Source: DATEPR01 sp963780635 | Lineage (GTDB): Bacteria; Actinomycetota; Actinomycetes; Mycobacteriales; Pseudonocardiaceae | Length of the DNA: 64,000 nucleotides | Direction: 5' to 3' | Assembly (NCBI GenBank): GCA_963780635.1 | Contig: CAWACW010000024.1 | Location: 199,828 to 263,827, forward strand | Shown here: in pieces, positions 26,306 through 35,085 of the stretch | How the letters are laid out: every line of letters begins with the position of its first letter | How positions within the stretch are numbered: position 1 is the stretch's first letter | Notes under the pieces: generated by a model | The model's database searches: none | Seen by the model: the letters and a program-made list of their open reading frames with translations, nothing else | What the model was told of the DNA's origin: nothing | Position numbers and translations under genes: made by a program

Positions 26306-26794
26306 TCAGCCGTGGTACGGAATCGCCTTGACCAGGGTGACCTTCATGGTGTTGCCGTTGGGCAGGGAGTACTGCCGGGCTTCACCGTCCTTGGCGCCGA
26401 GCAGAGCCTGCCCCAGCGGAGAACTGGGCGAGTACACCTCGAGGGAGCCGTGTGCGCCTTCCTCACGAGTGGCCAGCAGGAATTCTTCGGTCTCGTTGTC
26501 GCCGTCGTACTTGACCGTCAGGACCATGCCCGGCGCGGCTACGCCATGTGTGGTGGGGGCCTCCCCTACCTTGGCCGCGCGCAGCAGTTCCTGTAGCTGA
26601 CGGATCCGGGCCTCCTGCTTGCCCTGCTCCTCCCGCGCGGCCATGTAGCCGCCGTTCTCCTTCAGGTCACCTTCCTCGCGGCGGGCATTGATTTCCGCCG
26701 CCATGACCGGGCGATTCGCGATCAGCTCGTCGAGTTCCTGCTTGAGCCGGTCGTAGGCCTCCTGGGTCAGCCAGGTCACCTGGGTGTCGCTCAC
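26306..26794 (-). CDS. greA: transcription elongation factor GreA
   Basis: Rescues backtracked RNA polymerase by stimulating transcript cleavage. The N-terminal coiled-coil holds the acidic tip block (REEGDLKENGGY, ~42-53) and a C-terminal FKBP-like domain (SPSSPLGQALLG) completes it. Length is 162 aa. I place the start at GTG 26794 (SDTQVTWLTQE), nine bases after GAGGAG, as in mycobacterial GreA. Confidence 0.95.
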   Translation of the reverse strand: MSDTQVTWLTQEAYDRLKQELDELIANRPVMAAEINARREEGDLKENGGYMAAREEQGKQEARIRQLQELLRAAKVGEAPTTHGVAAPGMVLTVKYDGDNETEEFLLATREEGAHGSLEVYSPSSPLGQALLGAKDGEARQYSLPNGNTMKVTLVKAIPYHG

Positions 26795-26872
26795 GGTCAC
26801 CAACTCCTCGTCCCGATCCAAGCCCGAGGGTTACGGGCTGGCTGTTCCGAACCGTGGGCAGCCCGGAACGGC

Positions 26873-26898
26873 AAAAACACGGCTCCCCGGGAGCCGTG
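26873..26898 (-). terminator. intrinsic terminator with U-run
   Basis: On the minus strand a 10-bp perfect stem (CACGGCTCCC / GGGAGCCGTG, one-base centre) is followed by five Ts (26877-26873). It ends the DUF4307 gene transcript upstream of greA. Confidence 0.88.
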
Positions 26899-26974
26899 CT
26901 GCCTGTCGAGGATAGCACGCACAGAAGTGCCGGGAGGAAAGTTTTTCGTTAGCCGCGGGGCACGTATCCGCAGA

Positions 26975-27412
26975 TCACCCGCTTGGCGGCATGGATTTGG
27001 TCAGGTAAGCCGGAACCTGGTAGGAGCACCCGTAGAACTCGACGGTGGTCGCCCGTTCAACAGTTCGCAATGTTACGGACAATTGAATTGTGCTCTCACT
27101 GGGTGGGACATAGACCTCGCCGCGAGCGACCTCGGACCCGTCCGTCGCCAGTGCGTACACGATGCAGTCGGCCGCTTGGTCCGGATGATTGCGATCCACC
27201 GTGAACGTCGACGTCACGCTGCTGTCGTCGATCACGTGGTACGTGCTCACCTCGGGGTCGATCGGGGTGGCGCCGAGGTTCTCGTACGCCACGTACGCCA
27301 CGACCAGACCGGCCACCATGAACAGCGCCAGGATCGCCCAGTACCACCAGCGCCTGCTCCGCTTGCTCTTCGGCGTCCCGTAACGACCAGCCGGGAGTTG
27401 ACGCACAGCCAT
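26975..27412 (-). CDS. DUF4307-type membrane protein (Rv1081c-like)
   Basis: A 145-aa bitopic protein: basic cytoplasmic start (KSKRSRRWWYW), one membrane helix (~25-45) and a ~95-residue extracytoplasmic beta-rich domain with C-terminal Cys (C87 and FYGCSY). The ATG at 27412 has GGAGGAGG seven bases upstream. It is divergent from mca and upstream of greA, the same order as Rv1080c-1082. Function is unknown. Confidence 0.82.
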   Translation of the reverse strand: MAVRQLPAGRYGTPKSKRSRRWWYWAILALFMVAGLVVAYVAYENLGATPIDPEVSTYHVIDDSSVTSTFTVDRNHPDQAADCIVYALATDGSEVARGEVYVPPSESTIQLSVTLRTVERATTVEFYGCSYQVPAYLTKSMPPSG

Positions 27413-27582
27413 GTCGCTACCTCCTCCGCTGCGGGATCCTGCGTGGTCATCGGGTACCCGAGGCACCGGAGTTGTCGGTCCGGCGGGAACAATGGGGTAC
27501 GCGCTTCGCGTTGAGTATCGCGGACAGCGCGGGGCGGCGGACGACTGCCCCCGTGTAACCGACCAGGAGGAACTCGCCGACC

Positions 27583-28464
27583 ATGGCCGAGAAGCTGCGC
27601 TTGATGACTGTGCACGCGCACCCCGACGACGAGTCGAGCAAGGGCGCGGCCACGCTGGCCAAGTACGTCGCCGAGGGTGCCGAGGTCGTGGTGGTCACCT
27701 GTACCGGCGGCGAGCGGGGGAGCATCCTCAACCCCGCGATGGACAAGCCGGGCGTGCTGGAACACATGAGCGAGATCCGGCTGGCCGAGATGGCCGAGGC
27801 CGCGAAGGTCCTCGGTGTGCAGCACCGGTGGCTCGGTTTCGTCGACTCCGGCCTGCCCGAGGGTGACCCGAAGCCGCCGCTGCCCGATGGCTGCTTCGCG
27901 GCCGAGCCGATCGAGGTCGAGACCGAGGCCCTGGTCAAGCTCGTCCGCGAGTTCCGCCCGCACGTGCTCGTCACCTACGACGAGAACGGCGGCTACCCGC
28001 ACCCCGACCACATCCGCTGCCACGAGATCTCCATCGCCGCGTTCGACGCCGCCGCCGATCCCGACCGGTTCCCCGAGGCCGGTGCCCCCTGGCAGGTCTC
28101 GAAGGTGTACTACACGCACGGTTTCTCCCGGGCCCGGATGGTGGCCTTCCACGACGCCCTGCTCGCCCGCGGCATGGAGTCGCCGTACGACGAGTGGCTG
28201 AAGCAGTGGGACAAGAACCGCCCCGACGTGATGGACCGCGTCACCACCAGGGTCGAGTGCGGCGAGTACTTCGAGATCCGCGACCGCGCCCTGCTCGCCC
28301 ACGCCACCCAGATCGACCCGAACAGCCGGTTCTTCTTCATCAGCACCGACATGCAGCGGGAGATCTGGCCGACCGAGGAGTACGAGCTGGCCCGCTCGCT
28401 GGTGGACACCACGCTGCCCGAGGACGACCTGTTCGAGGGCGTGCGTGAGAAGGTAGTCGTATGA
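27583..28464 (+). CDS. mca: mycothiol S-conjugate amidase
   Basis: Zinc amidase that cleaves mycothiol conjugates to a mercapturic acid for export and detoxification. The metal motif AHPDDES is at ~12-18 (H13, D16) and the third ligand lies in YPHPDHIRCHE (~142-152). Length 293 aa and the long central region fit Mca rather than the biosynthetic deacetylase MshB. AGGAGG sits ~12 bases upstream. The gene overlaps the next by ATGA. It shows the host makes mycothiol, so it is actinobacterial. Confidence 0.93.
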   Translation: MAEKLRLMTVHAHPDDESSKGAATLAKYVAEGAEVVVVTCTGGERGSILNPAMDKPGVLEHMSEIRLAEMAEAAKVLGVQHRWLGFVDSGLPEGDPKPPLPDGCFAAEPIEVETEALVKLVREFRPHVLVTYDENGGYPHPDHIRCHEISIAAFDAAADPDRFPEAGAPWQVSKVYYTHGFSRARMVAFHDALLARGMESPYDEWLKQWDKNRPDVMDRVTTRVECGEYFEIRDRALLAHATQIDPNSRFFFISTDMQREIWPTEEYELARSLVDTTLPEDDLFEGVREKVVV

Positions 28465-28721
28465 CTTCGGTACTGGCGGCCCAGCTGTGGCTGGCCGCGG
28501 GGCCCGGCGTGAACACGCCGAGCGGTGAGGGTCAGGAGTTCGGCTCGTCCGGACCGGTCGCGCTGATCCTCATCATCGTCCTGTTCGTCGCTGTCGCCTT
28601 CCTCATCCGGTCGATGGCCAAGCACCTCAAGCGGGTGCCTGCCAGCTTCGACCCGGAGGAGCAGGCGGCCGCTGCCGAGACGACCGAGCCCGTCGACCAG
28701 CAGGCTAGACAGGATCGCTGA
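28461..28721 (+). CDS. small single-pass membrane protein (Rv1083-like)
   Basis: An 86-aa protein with one membrane helix (VALILIIVLFVAVAFLI, ~32-48) and a charged cytoplasmic tail. Translationally coupled to mca by a four-base overlap. The same tiny gene follows mca in mycobacteria (Rv1083). Function is unknown. Its 3' end overlaps the convergent gene by 17 bp. Confidence 0.8.
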   Translation: MTSVLAAQLWLAAGPGVNTPSGEGQEFGSSGPVALILIIVLFVAVAFLIRSMAKHLKRVPASFDPEEQAAAAETTEPVDQQARQDR

Positions 28722-29442
28722 GCATCCGCCTGCGTACCGACCGTAGCCAACTGCGCGCGGCCGGCAGGTTCGGCACGGCCGGTAACGGCGACCGCAGCAC
28801 GGCCTCGGCGCTGCGATCGCGCAGTGACTCGACCCATGCCTGGGTCTGTAGCCAGGGCAGTTCGCCATCGGCCACCGCTGTCAGCTGCTCCCGGTCGGCC
28901 GACAGGTCCAGGTCCAGCTCGCCCGTGCGCAGGGCGCGCTCGGCGACCGTGAGCCGGCCGATCACGTCGGCCACCTGCCGCCAGCGGGGGGTGCCGCCCG
29001 CGGCCATCGCGGCCGCCGCCCGCGCGTAGTCGGTCGCGGTCGCCCTGCGGTACGAGTCGGCGATCCGCTGGGACAGGAAGGCCACGGTCAGTTCGCGCAG
29101 TTCGGCACCGATGTGCGTGCACACCTCGACCACCGGCGACCCCAGCACCTCGAATGCTTCCGGGTCGGCCGTCAGGGCGTTCGCGCAGAACCGCTCCAGC
29201 TCCCACGCCTGCCGGTCCAGCCCCGGCCCGGCCACGGTCTGCGGTGGCTTGTCGAACTCCCAGAACAGCTCCGTCGGCGGCACGAACACGGCGCGGCGGC
29301 GTATCTCGTCGGCAGGCACGTCGGCCACGTCCGCCAGGTGGTGGGCAGGCGCTCCGACCACCACGGCCAGCACGGTGTGGGTGCTCGCGAACCGTGCCGC
29401 GTCGGCGAACTCGGCTGCCTCGAATGGACCGGGTTCCGTCAC
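28705..29442 (-). CDS. RlaP/DNA-pol-beta-like nucleotidyltransferase with a decayed active site
   Basis: A 245-aa protein resembling the RlaP-type nucleotidyltransferase family: AVFVPPTELFWEF (~51-63), DKPP, then WELERFCANAL and EAFEVLGSPVVE. In active members a GS...G...SDxDxRG signature precedes FVPP. Here the equivalent is VGAPAHHLADVADVPADEIRRR (GS to GA, the Asp pair replaced). It is probably catalytically dead. I chose GTG 29442; a longer frame to 29499 overlaps the divergent DUF255 start. Assignment is from memory of the family pattern. Confidence 0.65.
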   Translation of the reverse strand: MTEPGPFEAAEFADAARFASTHTVLAVVVGAPAHHLADVADVPADEIRRRAVFVPPTELFWEFDKPPQTVAGPGLDRQAWELERFCANALTADPEAFEVLGSPVVEVCTHIGAELRELTVAFLSQRIADSYRRATATDYARAAAAMAAGGTPRWRQVADVIGRLTVAERALRTGELDLDLSADREQLTAVADGELPWLQTQAWVESLRDRSAEAVLRSPLPAVPNLPAARSWLRSVRRRMLSDPV

Positions 29443-29471
29443 GGTGTCGAGTTTCCTGGACACTGGTGGAC

Positions 29472-31469
29472 ATGACGAACAGGCTCGCCGGATCGACAAG
29501 CCCGTACCTGCTGCAGCACGCGGAGAACCCGGTCGACTGGTGGCCGTGGAGTGACGAGGCCTTCGCCGCCGCGCGCAGCCGGGACGTGCCGATCCTGCTG
29601 TCCATCGGCTACGCGGCCTGCCACTGGTGTCACGTGATGGCCCACGAATCGTTCGAGGATCCGGATATCGCCGCGTTCATGAACGAGTACTTCGTGAGCA
29701 TCAAGGTGGACCGCGAGGAACGGCCGGACGTCGACGCGGTCTACATGGAGGCCACCCAGGCGATGTCGGGTCAGGGTGGCTGGCCGATGACGTGCTTCCT
29801 CACGCCCACGGGTGAACCGTTCCACTGCGGCACCTACTACCCGCCCCGGCCCGTGCACGGACTGCCGTCCTTCCCGCAGTTGCTCGACGGTGTGCGCCGC
29901 GCGTGGACGGAGCGGCGGGACGAGGTCGCCGAAGCGGGCGCTGAGGTGGTGCGTGCGCTCGGCGAACGGCAGCAGCCGTTCCCCGCCGAAACCGTCGACG
30001 CGGACGCACTGGACGGTGCGGCTGTGTCGCTGCTCGGCGACTTCGACCGCAGGCACGGCGGATTCGGTGGTGCGCCGAAGTTCCCGCCGTCGATGGTGCT
30101 GGAGTTCCTGCTGCGCCACCACGAACGCACAGATTCTCCCGATGCACTGTCGCTTGTGGACGCCACGGCTGAGGGCATGGCCCGCGGTGGTATCTACGAC
30201 CAGCTCGCAGGCGGCTTCGCCCGCTACAGCGTGGACGACGCCTGGGTGGTGCCGCACTTCGAGAAGATGCTGTACGACAACGCTTTGCTGCTGCGTGTGT
30301 ATGCCCATCTGCACCGGCGGACCGGCTCCGCGCTGGCCGGCCGGGTGACCGCGGAGACCGCGCGTTTCCTGGTCGCGGGCCTCGGCACGCCCGAGGGCGC
30401 GTTCGCTGCCGCGCTGGACGCGGACACCGACGGCGTCGAGGGCCTCACCTACGTGTGGACCCCTGAGCAGTTGGCCGACGTGCTCGGCGACGACGACGGC
30501 ACGTGGGCCGCGGGCGTGTTCAGCGTGACGGCGGCAGGCACGTTCGAGCACGGCGCGTCGACGTTGCAGCTGCTGGCCGACCCGGACGACGAGGGCCGCT
30601 GGGCGGCCGTCCGCGACCGCCTGCTCACGGCCAGGTCGGCCCGGCCGCAGCCGGCGCGCGACGACAAGGTCGTCACCGCGTGGAACGGGCTGGCGATCGG
30701 GGCGCTGGCCGAGGCGGGCGTCGCGCTGGGCCGGCCCGACTGGGTGGCCGCGGCGAGCAGGGCGGCGGAGTTCCTGGTCGGCAGCCACGTGGTGGACGGC
30801 CGCCTGCGGCGCACGTCCCGGGGCGGGGTGGTCGGCACGTCGGCCGCCGTACTGGAGGACTACGCACTGCTGGCCGACGGGTTGCTGGCCCTGCACCAGG
30901 CCACCGGCGACCAGCGCTGGCTGACCACCGCCGTCGACCTGTTGACCACGGCCGTGGACCACTTCGCCGATCCCGAAGCGGCAGGCGCGTTCTTCGACAC
31001 GGCCGACGACGCGGAGAGCCTGATCCGCAGGCCTTCCGACCCGGCCGACAACGCGAGCCCGTCGGGTGCCTCCGCGCTGGCGGGTGCGCTGCTCACGGCA
31101 TCCGCGCTGGCCGAGCCGGCTGTGTCGACCCGGTTCCGTGAGGTCGCGGAGGCAGCGTTGGTGAGGGCCGGGCTGCTGATCGGCAGAACGCCTCGGTTCG
31201 CGGGCAACTGGGCGGCGGTGGCCGAGGCGTCGGTGTCCGGTCCGGTGCAGGTGGCCGTGGTCGGCTCGGGTACCGCCGCGGACGAACTGCGCGCGGCGGC
31301 CGTCGCCGGGGTCGCGGGTGGCGCGGTCGTGGTGGCGGGCGAACCAGGCCAGACCCCGCTGCTGGCCGACCGGCCGCTGGTCGACGGGTCCCCCGCCGCG
31401 TACGTGTGCCGGGGCTTCGTGTGCGACCGGCCGGTGACGACCGTGGCGGAGCTGGCCGCTGCCCTCTGA
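29472..31469 (+). CDS. DUF255 thioredoxin-domain protein (YyaL/Rv1084-like)
   Basis: A 665-aa two-part protein. The N-terminal thioredoxin-fold domain (~1-165) carries the redox motif CHWC (50-53) inside IGYAACHWCHVM. The rest is an alpha/alpha-toroid like N-acylglucosamine epimerases (GGIYDQLAGGFARYSVD..., HFEKMLYDNA). The family is widespread; its biochemical role is not settled. ATG 29472 is the family start (MTNRLAGSTSPYLLQHA). It is divergent from the RlaP-like gene with only 29 bp between starts. Confidence 0.92.
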   Translation: MTNRLAGSTSPYLLQHAENPVDWWPWSDEAFAAARSRDVPILLSIGYAACHWCHVMAHESFEDPDIAAFMNEYFVSIKVDREERPDVDAVYMEATQAMSGQGGWPMTCFLTPTGEPFHCGTYYPPRPVHGLPSFPQLLDGVRRAWTERRDEVAEAGAEVVRALGERQQPFPAETVDADALDGAAVSLLGDFDRRHGGFGGAPKFPPSMVLEFLLRHHERTDSPDALSLVDATAEGMARGGIYDQLAGGFARYSVDDAWVVPHFEKMLYDNALLLRVYAHLHRRTGSALAGRVTAETARFLVAGLGTPEGAFAAALDADTDGVEGLTYVWTPEQLADVLGDDDGTWAAGVFSVTAAGTFEHGASTLQLLADPDDEGRWAAVRDRLLTARSARPQPARDDKVVTAWNGLAIGALAEAGVALGRPDWVAAASRAAEFLVGSHVVDGRLRRTSRGGVVGTSAAVLEDYALLADGLLALHQATGDQRWLTTAVDLLTTAVDHFADPEAAGAFFDTADDAESLIRRPSDPADNASPSGASALAGALLTASALAEPAVSTRFREVAEAALVRAGLLIGRTPRFAGNWAAVAEASVSGPVQVAVVGSGTAADELRAAAVAGVAGGAVVVAGEPGQTPLLADRPLVDGSPAAYVCRGFVCDRPVTTVAELAAAL

Positions 31470-31514
31470 CGTTCCCCCGGCAGCGAACAGCCTGTCGGGG
31501 TACCACCTGCGCGG

Positions 31515-31551
31515 GTAACGTCAGTAATGACGTAATCATGTAATCAGGAGG
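31515..31551 (+). promoter_or_regulatory. tandem GTAAY operator-like repeats and ribosome site
   Basis: GTAAC at 31515 and GTAAT at 31524, 31532 and 31540 recur every 8-9 bp; ATGACGTAATCAT (31527-31539) is also palindromic. AGGAGG (31546-31551) sits six bases before the ATG. Close direct repeats are typical of ribbon-helix-helix regulators. Confidence 0.5.
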
Positions 31552-31557
31552 TGCGTC

Positions 31558-32157
31558 ATGTACGGCAGATATGGAGGCGGTCGGATGCGGCACGGTTGGG
31601 GTCCTGGTGGCGGGCGTGGGCGTGGTGCTCAGCCGGAGCCGCCGGAGGCCGACGACGTGACCGCGTGGTTCACCGGCAGGCTGCCCGACGGTTGGTTCAC
31701 GGGCGCCCCGGAGATCACGGTCGACCGCGAGGAGATCGTGGTGCTCGGCGAACTGCCCGCACCCGCGGAGGAGTTCACCGACGAGGCAGCGGCAGCCGCC
31801 GCGGCGGCGGGCCGGATCAGCCGCTACCGCGAGGAAACCAGGGACGAGCGGATCGAGATCGCCCGCCAGGCGGAGCACCGCTACGGCCGCAAGGTCGCGT
31901 GGGGCGCTCGGATCGGGTCGACCGAGGAACTGTTCACCACCCTGGCGGTGCCGGTGATGACCAGGCTGCGGCAGCCCGAGCGGCTCGTGCTGGACACGCT
32001 GGTCCGGGCCGGGGTGGCGAGGTCGCGTTCGGAGGCGCTGGCGTGGGCGGTACGCCTGGTCGGCGAGCACGCCGACTCGTGGCTGGCCGAGCTGCGCAAC
32101 GCGATGACCAAGGTCGACGACCTGCGTCGCGAGGGTCCCGACCTCGGCACCGAGTAA
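31558..32157 (+). CDS. conserved protein with Gly/Arg-rich start and RHH-like C-terminus
   Basis: A 199-aa soluble protein. The first ~28 residues are Gly/Arg-rich (YGRYGGGRMRHGWG). The centre is acidic with an Ala tract and an Arg-rich helix. Near the C-terminus RAGVARSRSEALAWAVRL resembles the helix-turn-helix core of ribbon-helix-helix DNA-binding proteins. With GTAAT repeats on its promoter, autoregulation is plausible. I do not recognise a named family for the whole protein. Confidence 0.7.
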   Translation: MYGRYGGGRMRHGWGPGGGRGRGAQPEPPEADDVTAWFTGRLPDGWFTGAPEITVDREEIVVLGELPAPAEEFTDEAAAAAAAAGRISRYREETRDERIEIARQAEHRYGRKVAWGARIGSTEELFTTLAVPVMTRLRQPERLVLDTLVRAGVARSRSEALAWAVRLVGEHADSWLAELRNAMTKVDDLRREGPDLGTE

Positions 32158-32180
32158 CGGGAGCCGACGCACCTCTGCCG

Positions 32181-32214
32181 CGCGCCCACCTGCCTACGAG
32201 TGCAGGTGGGCGCG
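32181..32214. terminator. bidirectional terminator, 13-bp stem
   Basis: CGCGCCCACCTGC and its exact complement flank an 8-nt loop. The right arm lies inside the last codons of the convergent cupin regulator. Confidence 0.8.
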
Positions 32215-32754
32215 TTCCCCGTCGTGGTCGAGGATGACGAGGATCTCCGCCGGACCGCCGTGGGCGCCGATGGCGTGCGGCACCATCGTGGAGAACTCGG
32301 CAGCGTGACCCACCTCGACCAGGATGGTCCGTTCCCCCAGCCGCAGGTGGGCGGTGCCGGACAGCACGGTGAACCAGTCCCAGCCCGGGTGCACGCCCAG
32401 TTGGTCGGCCGGTCCGGTCGTCATCCGGATCTTGGCCACGGTCAGGCCGTGTGGTCCCTGTTTCCCGGTGAGCAGCCAGGTCGTCCGCCCGTGCGTGTGA
32501 TCGCGTTGCGGCCGGATCACCACGTCGTCGTCCGCCGCGGACTCGACCAGCTCGTCGAGGCTGGTGCCCAGGGCGCGGGCGATCGGCACCAGTTGGTCGA
32601 GGGCGATCCGACGATGGCCGGTCTCGATCCGGGACAGTGTGGACGGGCTCAGGAAGCAGCGGGCGGCGAGCGTGTCCAGCGACCAGCCCTTGGCCAGGCG
32701 CAGTCCTCGAATCCGTTGGCGGATGAGGCCGTCCAGATCGGTTTCTTGCGTCAT
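32194..32754 (-). CDS. XRE-cupin transcriptional regulator
   Basis: A 186-aa regulator with an N-terminal Cro/CI helix-turn-helix (~10-65: LDTLAARCFLSPSTLSRIETG) and a C-terminal cupin sensor domain (~105-180: HPGWDWFTVLSGTAHL, VGHAAEF). ATG 32754 starts MTQETDL. It is divergent from the methyltransferase gene 47 bp away and may regulate it. The ligand is unknown. Confidence 0.88.
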   Translation of the reverse strand: MTQETDLDGLIRQRIRGLRLAKGWSLDTLAARCFLSPSTLSRIETGHRRIALDQLVPIARALGTSLDELVESAADDDVVIRPQRDHTHGRTTWLLTGKQGPHGLTVAKIRMTTGPADQLGVHPGWDWFTVLSGTAHLRLGERTILVEVGHAAEFSTMVPHAIGAHGGPAEILVILDHDGERAHLHS

Positions 32755-32789
32755 AGGCAAGATGGTATGTCAGTCGCGCAAGCCGGTCG

Positions 32790-32801
32790 TAGAGTCGAGG
32801 C
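32790..32801 (+). promoter_or_regulatory. TAGAGT -10 box, leaderless methyltransferase start
   Basis: TAGAGT (32790-32795) ends six bases before the ATG, with no ribosome site between. Confidence 0.45.
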
Positions 32802-33572
32802 ATGACACACGACCACACGGTGGACCTGGACGAACTGCTGGAACTGGATGGCATCGTCCTGGGCGAGTACCTGTCCGAACTGACGACCTGGGTGTCCGGA
32901 CATGTGCCGGGTACCGCCCGGGTCCTGGACCTGGGGGCGGGCACCGGCACCGGCACGGTCGCCCTGGCGCGGCGTTTCGCATCGGTGGTGGCGGTCGACA
33001 GGTCCGCGGAGCGACTGGCCAGGATCCGGGCCAAGGCCCTGGACCAAGGGCTGGCCGTGACCACGGTCGAGGCGGACGTGGACGACCAGTGGCCCGCCCT
33101 CGACCAGGTCGACCTGGTGTGGGCGGCCAACTGCGTGCACGAGTTCGCCGACCCCGACCGGGTGCTCAAGGACGTGTACGCGACGGTTCGCCCCGGCGGC
33201 CTGCTGGCGGTGACCGAAATGGACGCCATGCCCCGGTTCCTGCCCGACGACCTCGAAGCACAGTGGCACCAGGTATTGGGCCACGACTTCGGCCAGGACT
33301 GGGCACCGCGCCTGGCACAGGCAGGGTTCACGATCAGCGAGGTGCGGACGTTTCCCATCGAGGCTCCGTCGACCGGACCCTATGCCCAGGCATACCTGCG
33401 CCTGATCCGGCACGGGTTGGCGGACCGACTGAGCGAGTCGTCGCTGGCCGAACTCGACGGGATCATCGACGGCATCCTGGACCGGGACGACCTGGTGGTC
33501 CGAGGCAGCAGAACGACGTGGCTGGCCCGTCGCCCTGCTCAGGAATACAGCACGAACCAGATCGCGATGTAG
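32802..33572 (+). CDS. class I SAM-dependent methyltransferase
   Basis: A 256-aa Rossmann methyltransferase. Motif I is VLDLGAGTGTGT (~41-52), the acidic AVDRS closes strand 2, and motif IV is VDLVWAANCVHEF. The first 30 residues are acidic and helical. It pairs with the divergent XRE-cupin regulator, suggesting small-molecule or antibiotic methylation under inducible control. The last 11 codons overlap the 3' end of the opposite hemolysin III-like gene by 34 bp. Confidence 0.85.
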   Translation: MTHDHTVDLDELLELDGIVLGEYLSELTTWVSGHVPGTARVLDLGAGTGTGTVALARRFASVVAVDRSAERLARIRAKALDQGLAVTTVEADVDDQWPALDQVDLVWAANCVHEFADPDRVLKDVYATVRPGGLLAVTEMDAMPRFLPDDLEAQWHQVLGHDFGQDWAPRLAQAGFTISEVRTFPIEAPSTGPYAQAYLRLIRHGLADRLSESSLAELDGIIDGILDRDDLVVRGSRTTWLARRPAQEYSTNQIAM

Positions 33573-34216
33573 TGGCAGAGCGCGGCCAGGACGGTGGCGG
33601 CGTGGAAGAACTCGTGGTGGCCGAAGGTCTTGGGCCACGGGTTGGGCCAGCGGGTGGCGTAGAAGATCGCGCCGAGCGTGTAGAGGAGCCCGCCCGCCAG
33701 GAGCAGCACGAAGGCGGCGACGCCCGCGTGGTGGAGTAGCTGGGGGAACACGAAGACCGCGACCCAGCCGACCACGATGTAGATCGGCACGCCGAGCCAG
33801 CGGGGAGCCTGCGGCCAGAGCAGTTTGAGGCCCACGCCCAGCAGCGCACCGCCCCAGACCACGCCCAGCACGACGTAACCGGTGGTGCGGTCCATGGCGA
33901 GCAGCGAGAACGGCGTGTAGGTGCCCGCGATGAACACGAAGATCATCGAGTGGTCGAGCCGCTTCATCCGGATCCGGGCGCGCGGGCTCTGCCAGGTGTG
34001 CCGGTGATACAGCGCGCTGACCCCGAACAACCCGAGCACGGTCGCGGCGTAGACGGAGGTCGCGAGCGCGGCCAGCCCGGACACGGTGGCGCCGGCGAGC
34101 GCGATCAGCGCGGCACCGGTCGCGATCGAGACGAAGAACGACCACTGGTGCAACACGCCACGCATCCGGGGACGCGTAGCCGGGCCCGGTGGCCTGGACG
34201 AGGTCACAACGGTCAC
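33539..34216 (-). CDS. hemolysin III/PAQR-family membrane protein
   Basis: A seven-helix membrane protein of the HlyIII family, 225 aa from GTG 34216. Family His/Asp/Ser positions are present: SALYHRHTW, the RLDHSMIFVFIAGTYTP block and FGHHEFFHAATV near the end (metal-binding His). It corresponds to Rv1085c in position, between DUF255 and the Z-prenyl synthase. The start is uncertain (ATG 34252 is also possible). Substrate is unknown. Confidence 0.88.
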   Translation of the reverse strand: MTVVTSSRPPGPATRPRMRGVLHQWSFFVSIATGAALIALAGATVSGLAALATSVYAATVLGLFGVSALYHRHTWQSPRARIRMKRLDHSMIFVFIAGTYTPFSLLAMDRTTGYVVLGVVWGGALLGVGLKLLWPQAPRWLGVPIYIVVGWVAVFVFPQLLHHAGVAAFVLLLAGGLLYTLGAIFYATRWPNPWPKTFGHHEFFHAATVLAALCHYIAIWFVLYS

Positions 34217-34429
34217 GGCCGCCAGGTTACGGCACCGTAGGTACCGAGGCATCGACTGTGACCGACGGCGCTCACTGCTGCTCGCTTGCGGTCGGTGCCC
34301 TACCAGCCACGATCGACGCCCAGCGCCCCTCGCCATCGGAGCTTGGGACGGTGGCGGCGGGCCGTGGTCGCAGCGCGCAGTGGTCGGGGCGTAGCCCGAT
34401 CGGGGCTCGCCCCATCCCCGCCGCCGGGC

Positions 34430-35085
34430 GTGTCGACCGTTGGGGGTGGGTCGTCTGTTCGGTTGCGGCCGATTGGGTCTGCGTGTCTTGACCGTCCGCC
34501 GGTCGACACGCGCTTGTGGAGGATGTCGGCGGTTCGCTCCGGGCGTGTCGACCGTTGGGAGGGTGGGTCGTCTGTTCGGTTGCGGCTGCCCGGGTCAGGG
34601 TGTCTTGACCGTCCGGCGGTCGGCACACGCTTGTGGAGGGTGTCGGCGGTTCGCTCTGGGCGTGTTGACCGTTGGGAGGGTGGGTCGTCTGTTCGGTTGC
34701 TGCTGCCTGGGTCTGCGTGTCTCGACCGTCCAACGGTCGACGCAGTCATGTGTTGTGCGCGTCCGCGGTCCGGTCCGGGCGTGTCGACCGTTAAGAGGGC
34801 GGGTCGTCCGTTTAAGTGCCACCGCTTGAGGCCGCGTGTGTTGACCGTCTGGTGGTCGATGCAGGTTTGCGTGGTGGGTTTGGCGGTGGGGTTTTGGCGT
34901 GTCGACCGTTGGGAGGGGGTCGTGTCCACTGAGGTGGTGTACGACGTTTCCGCTGATAAGCGGCGTGGCGTCTCCATAAAGAACGGCCACCGCTTGAGGC
35001 AGCGTGTTGACCGTTTGGCGGTGGCACAGGTTTGTGTTGTGGTGTTGGCGGTTCGGTTCTGGCATGTCGACCGTTCGGGGGGCGA
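34430..35085 (+). repeat. Array C: ~11 cores at ~58-bp half-period (117-bp full unit)
   Basis: Two core variants alternate: TCGACCGTTGGGAGGGTGGG and TTGACCGTCCGGCGGTCG. They start near 34433, 34489, 34548, 34605, 34665, 34722, 34783, 34841, 34902, 35007 and 35067 (steps 56-61, one gap of 105). The first units are nearly identical over ~117 bp, including TCGTCTGTTCGGTTGC; later ones are diverged. The array lies downstream of the CoA-binding gene and upstream of hlyIII. All frames through it are low-complexity. Confidence 0.9.
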
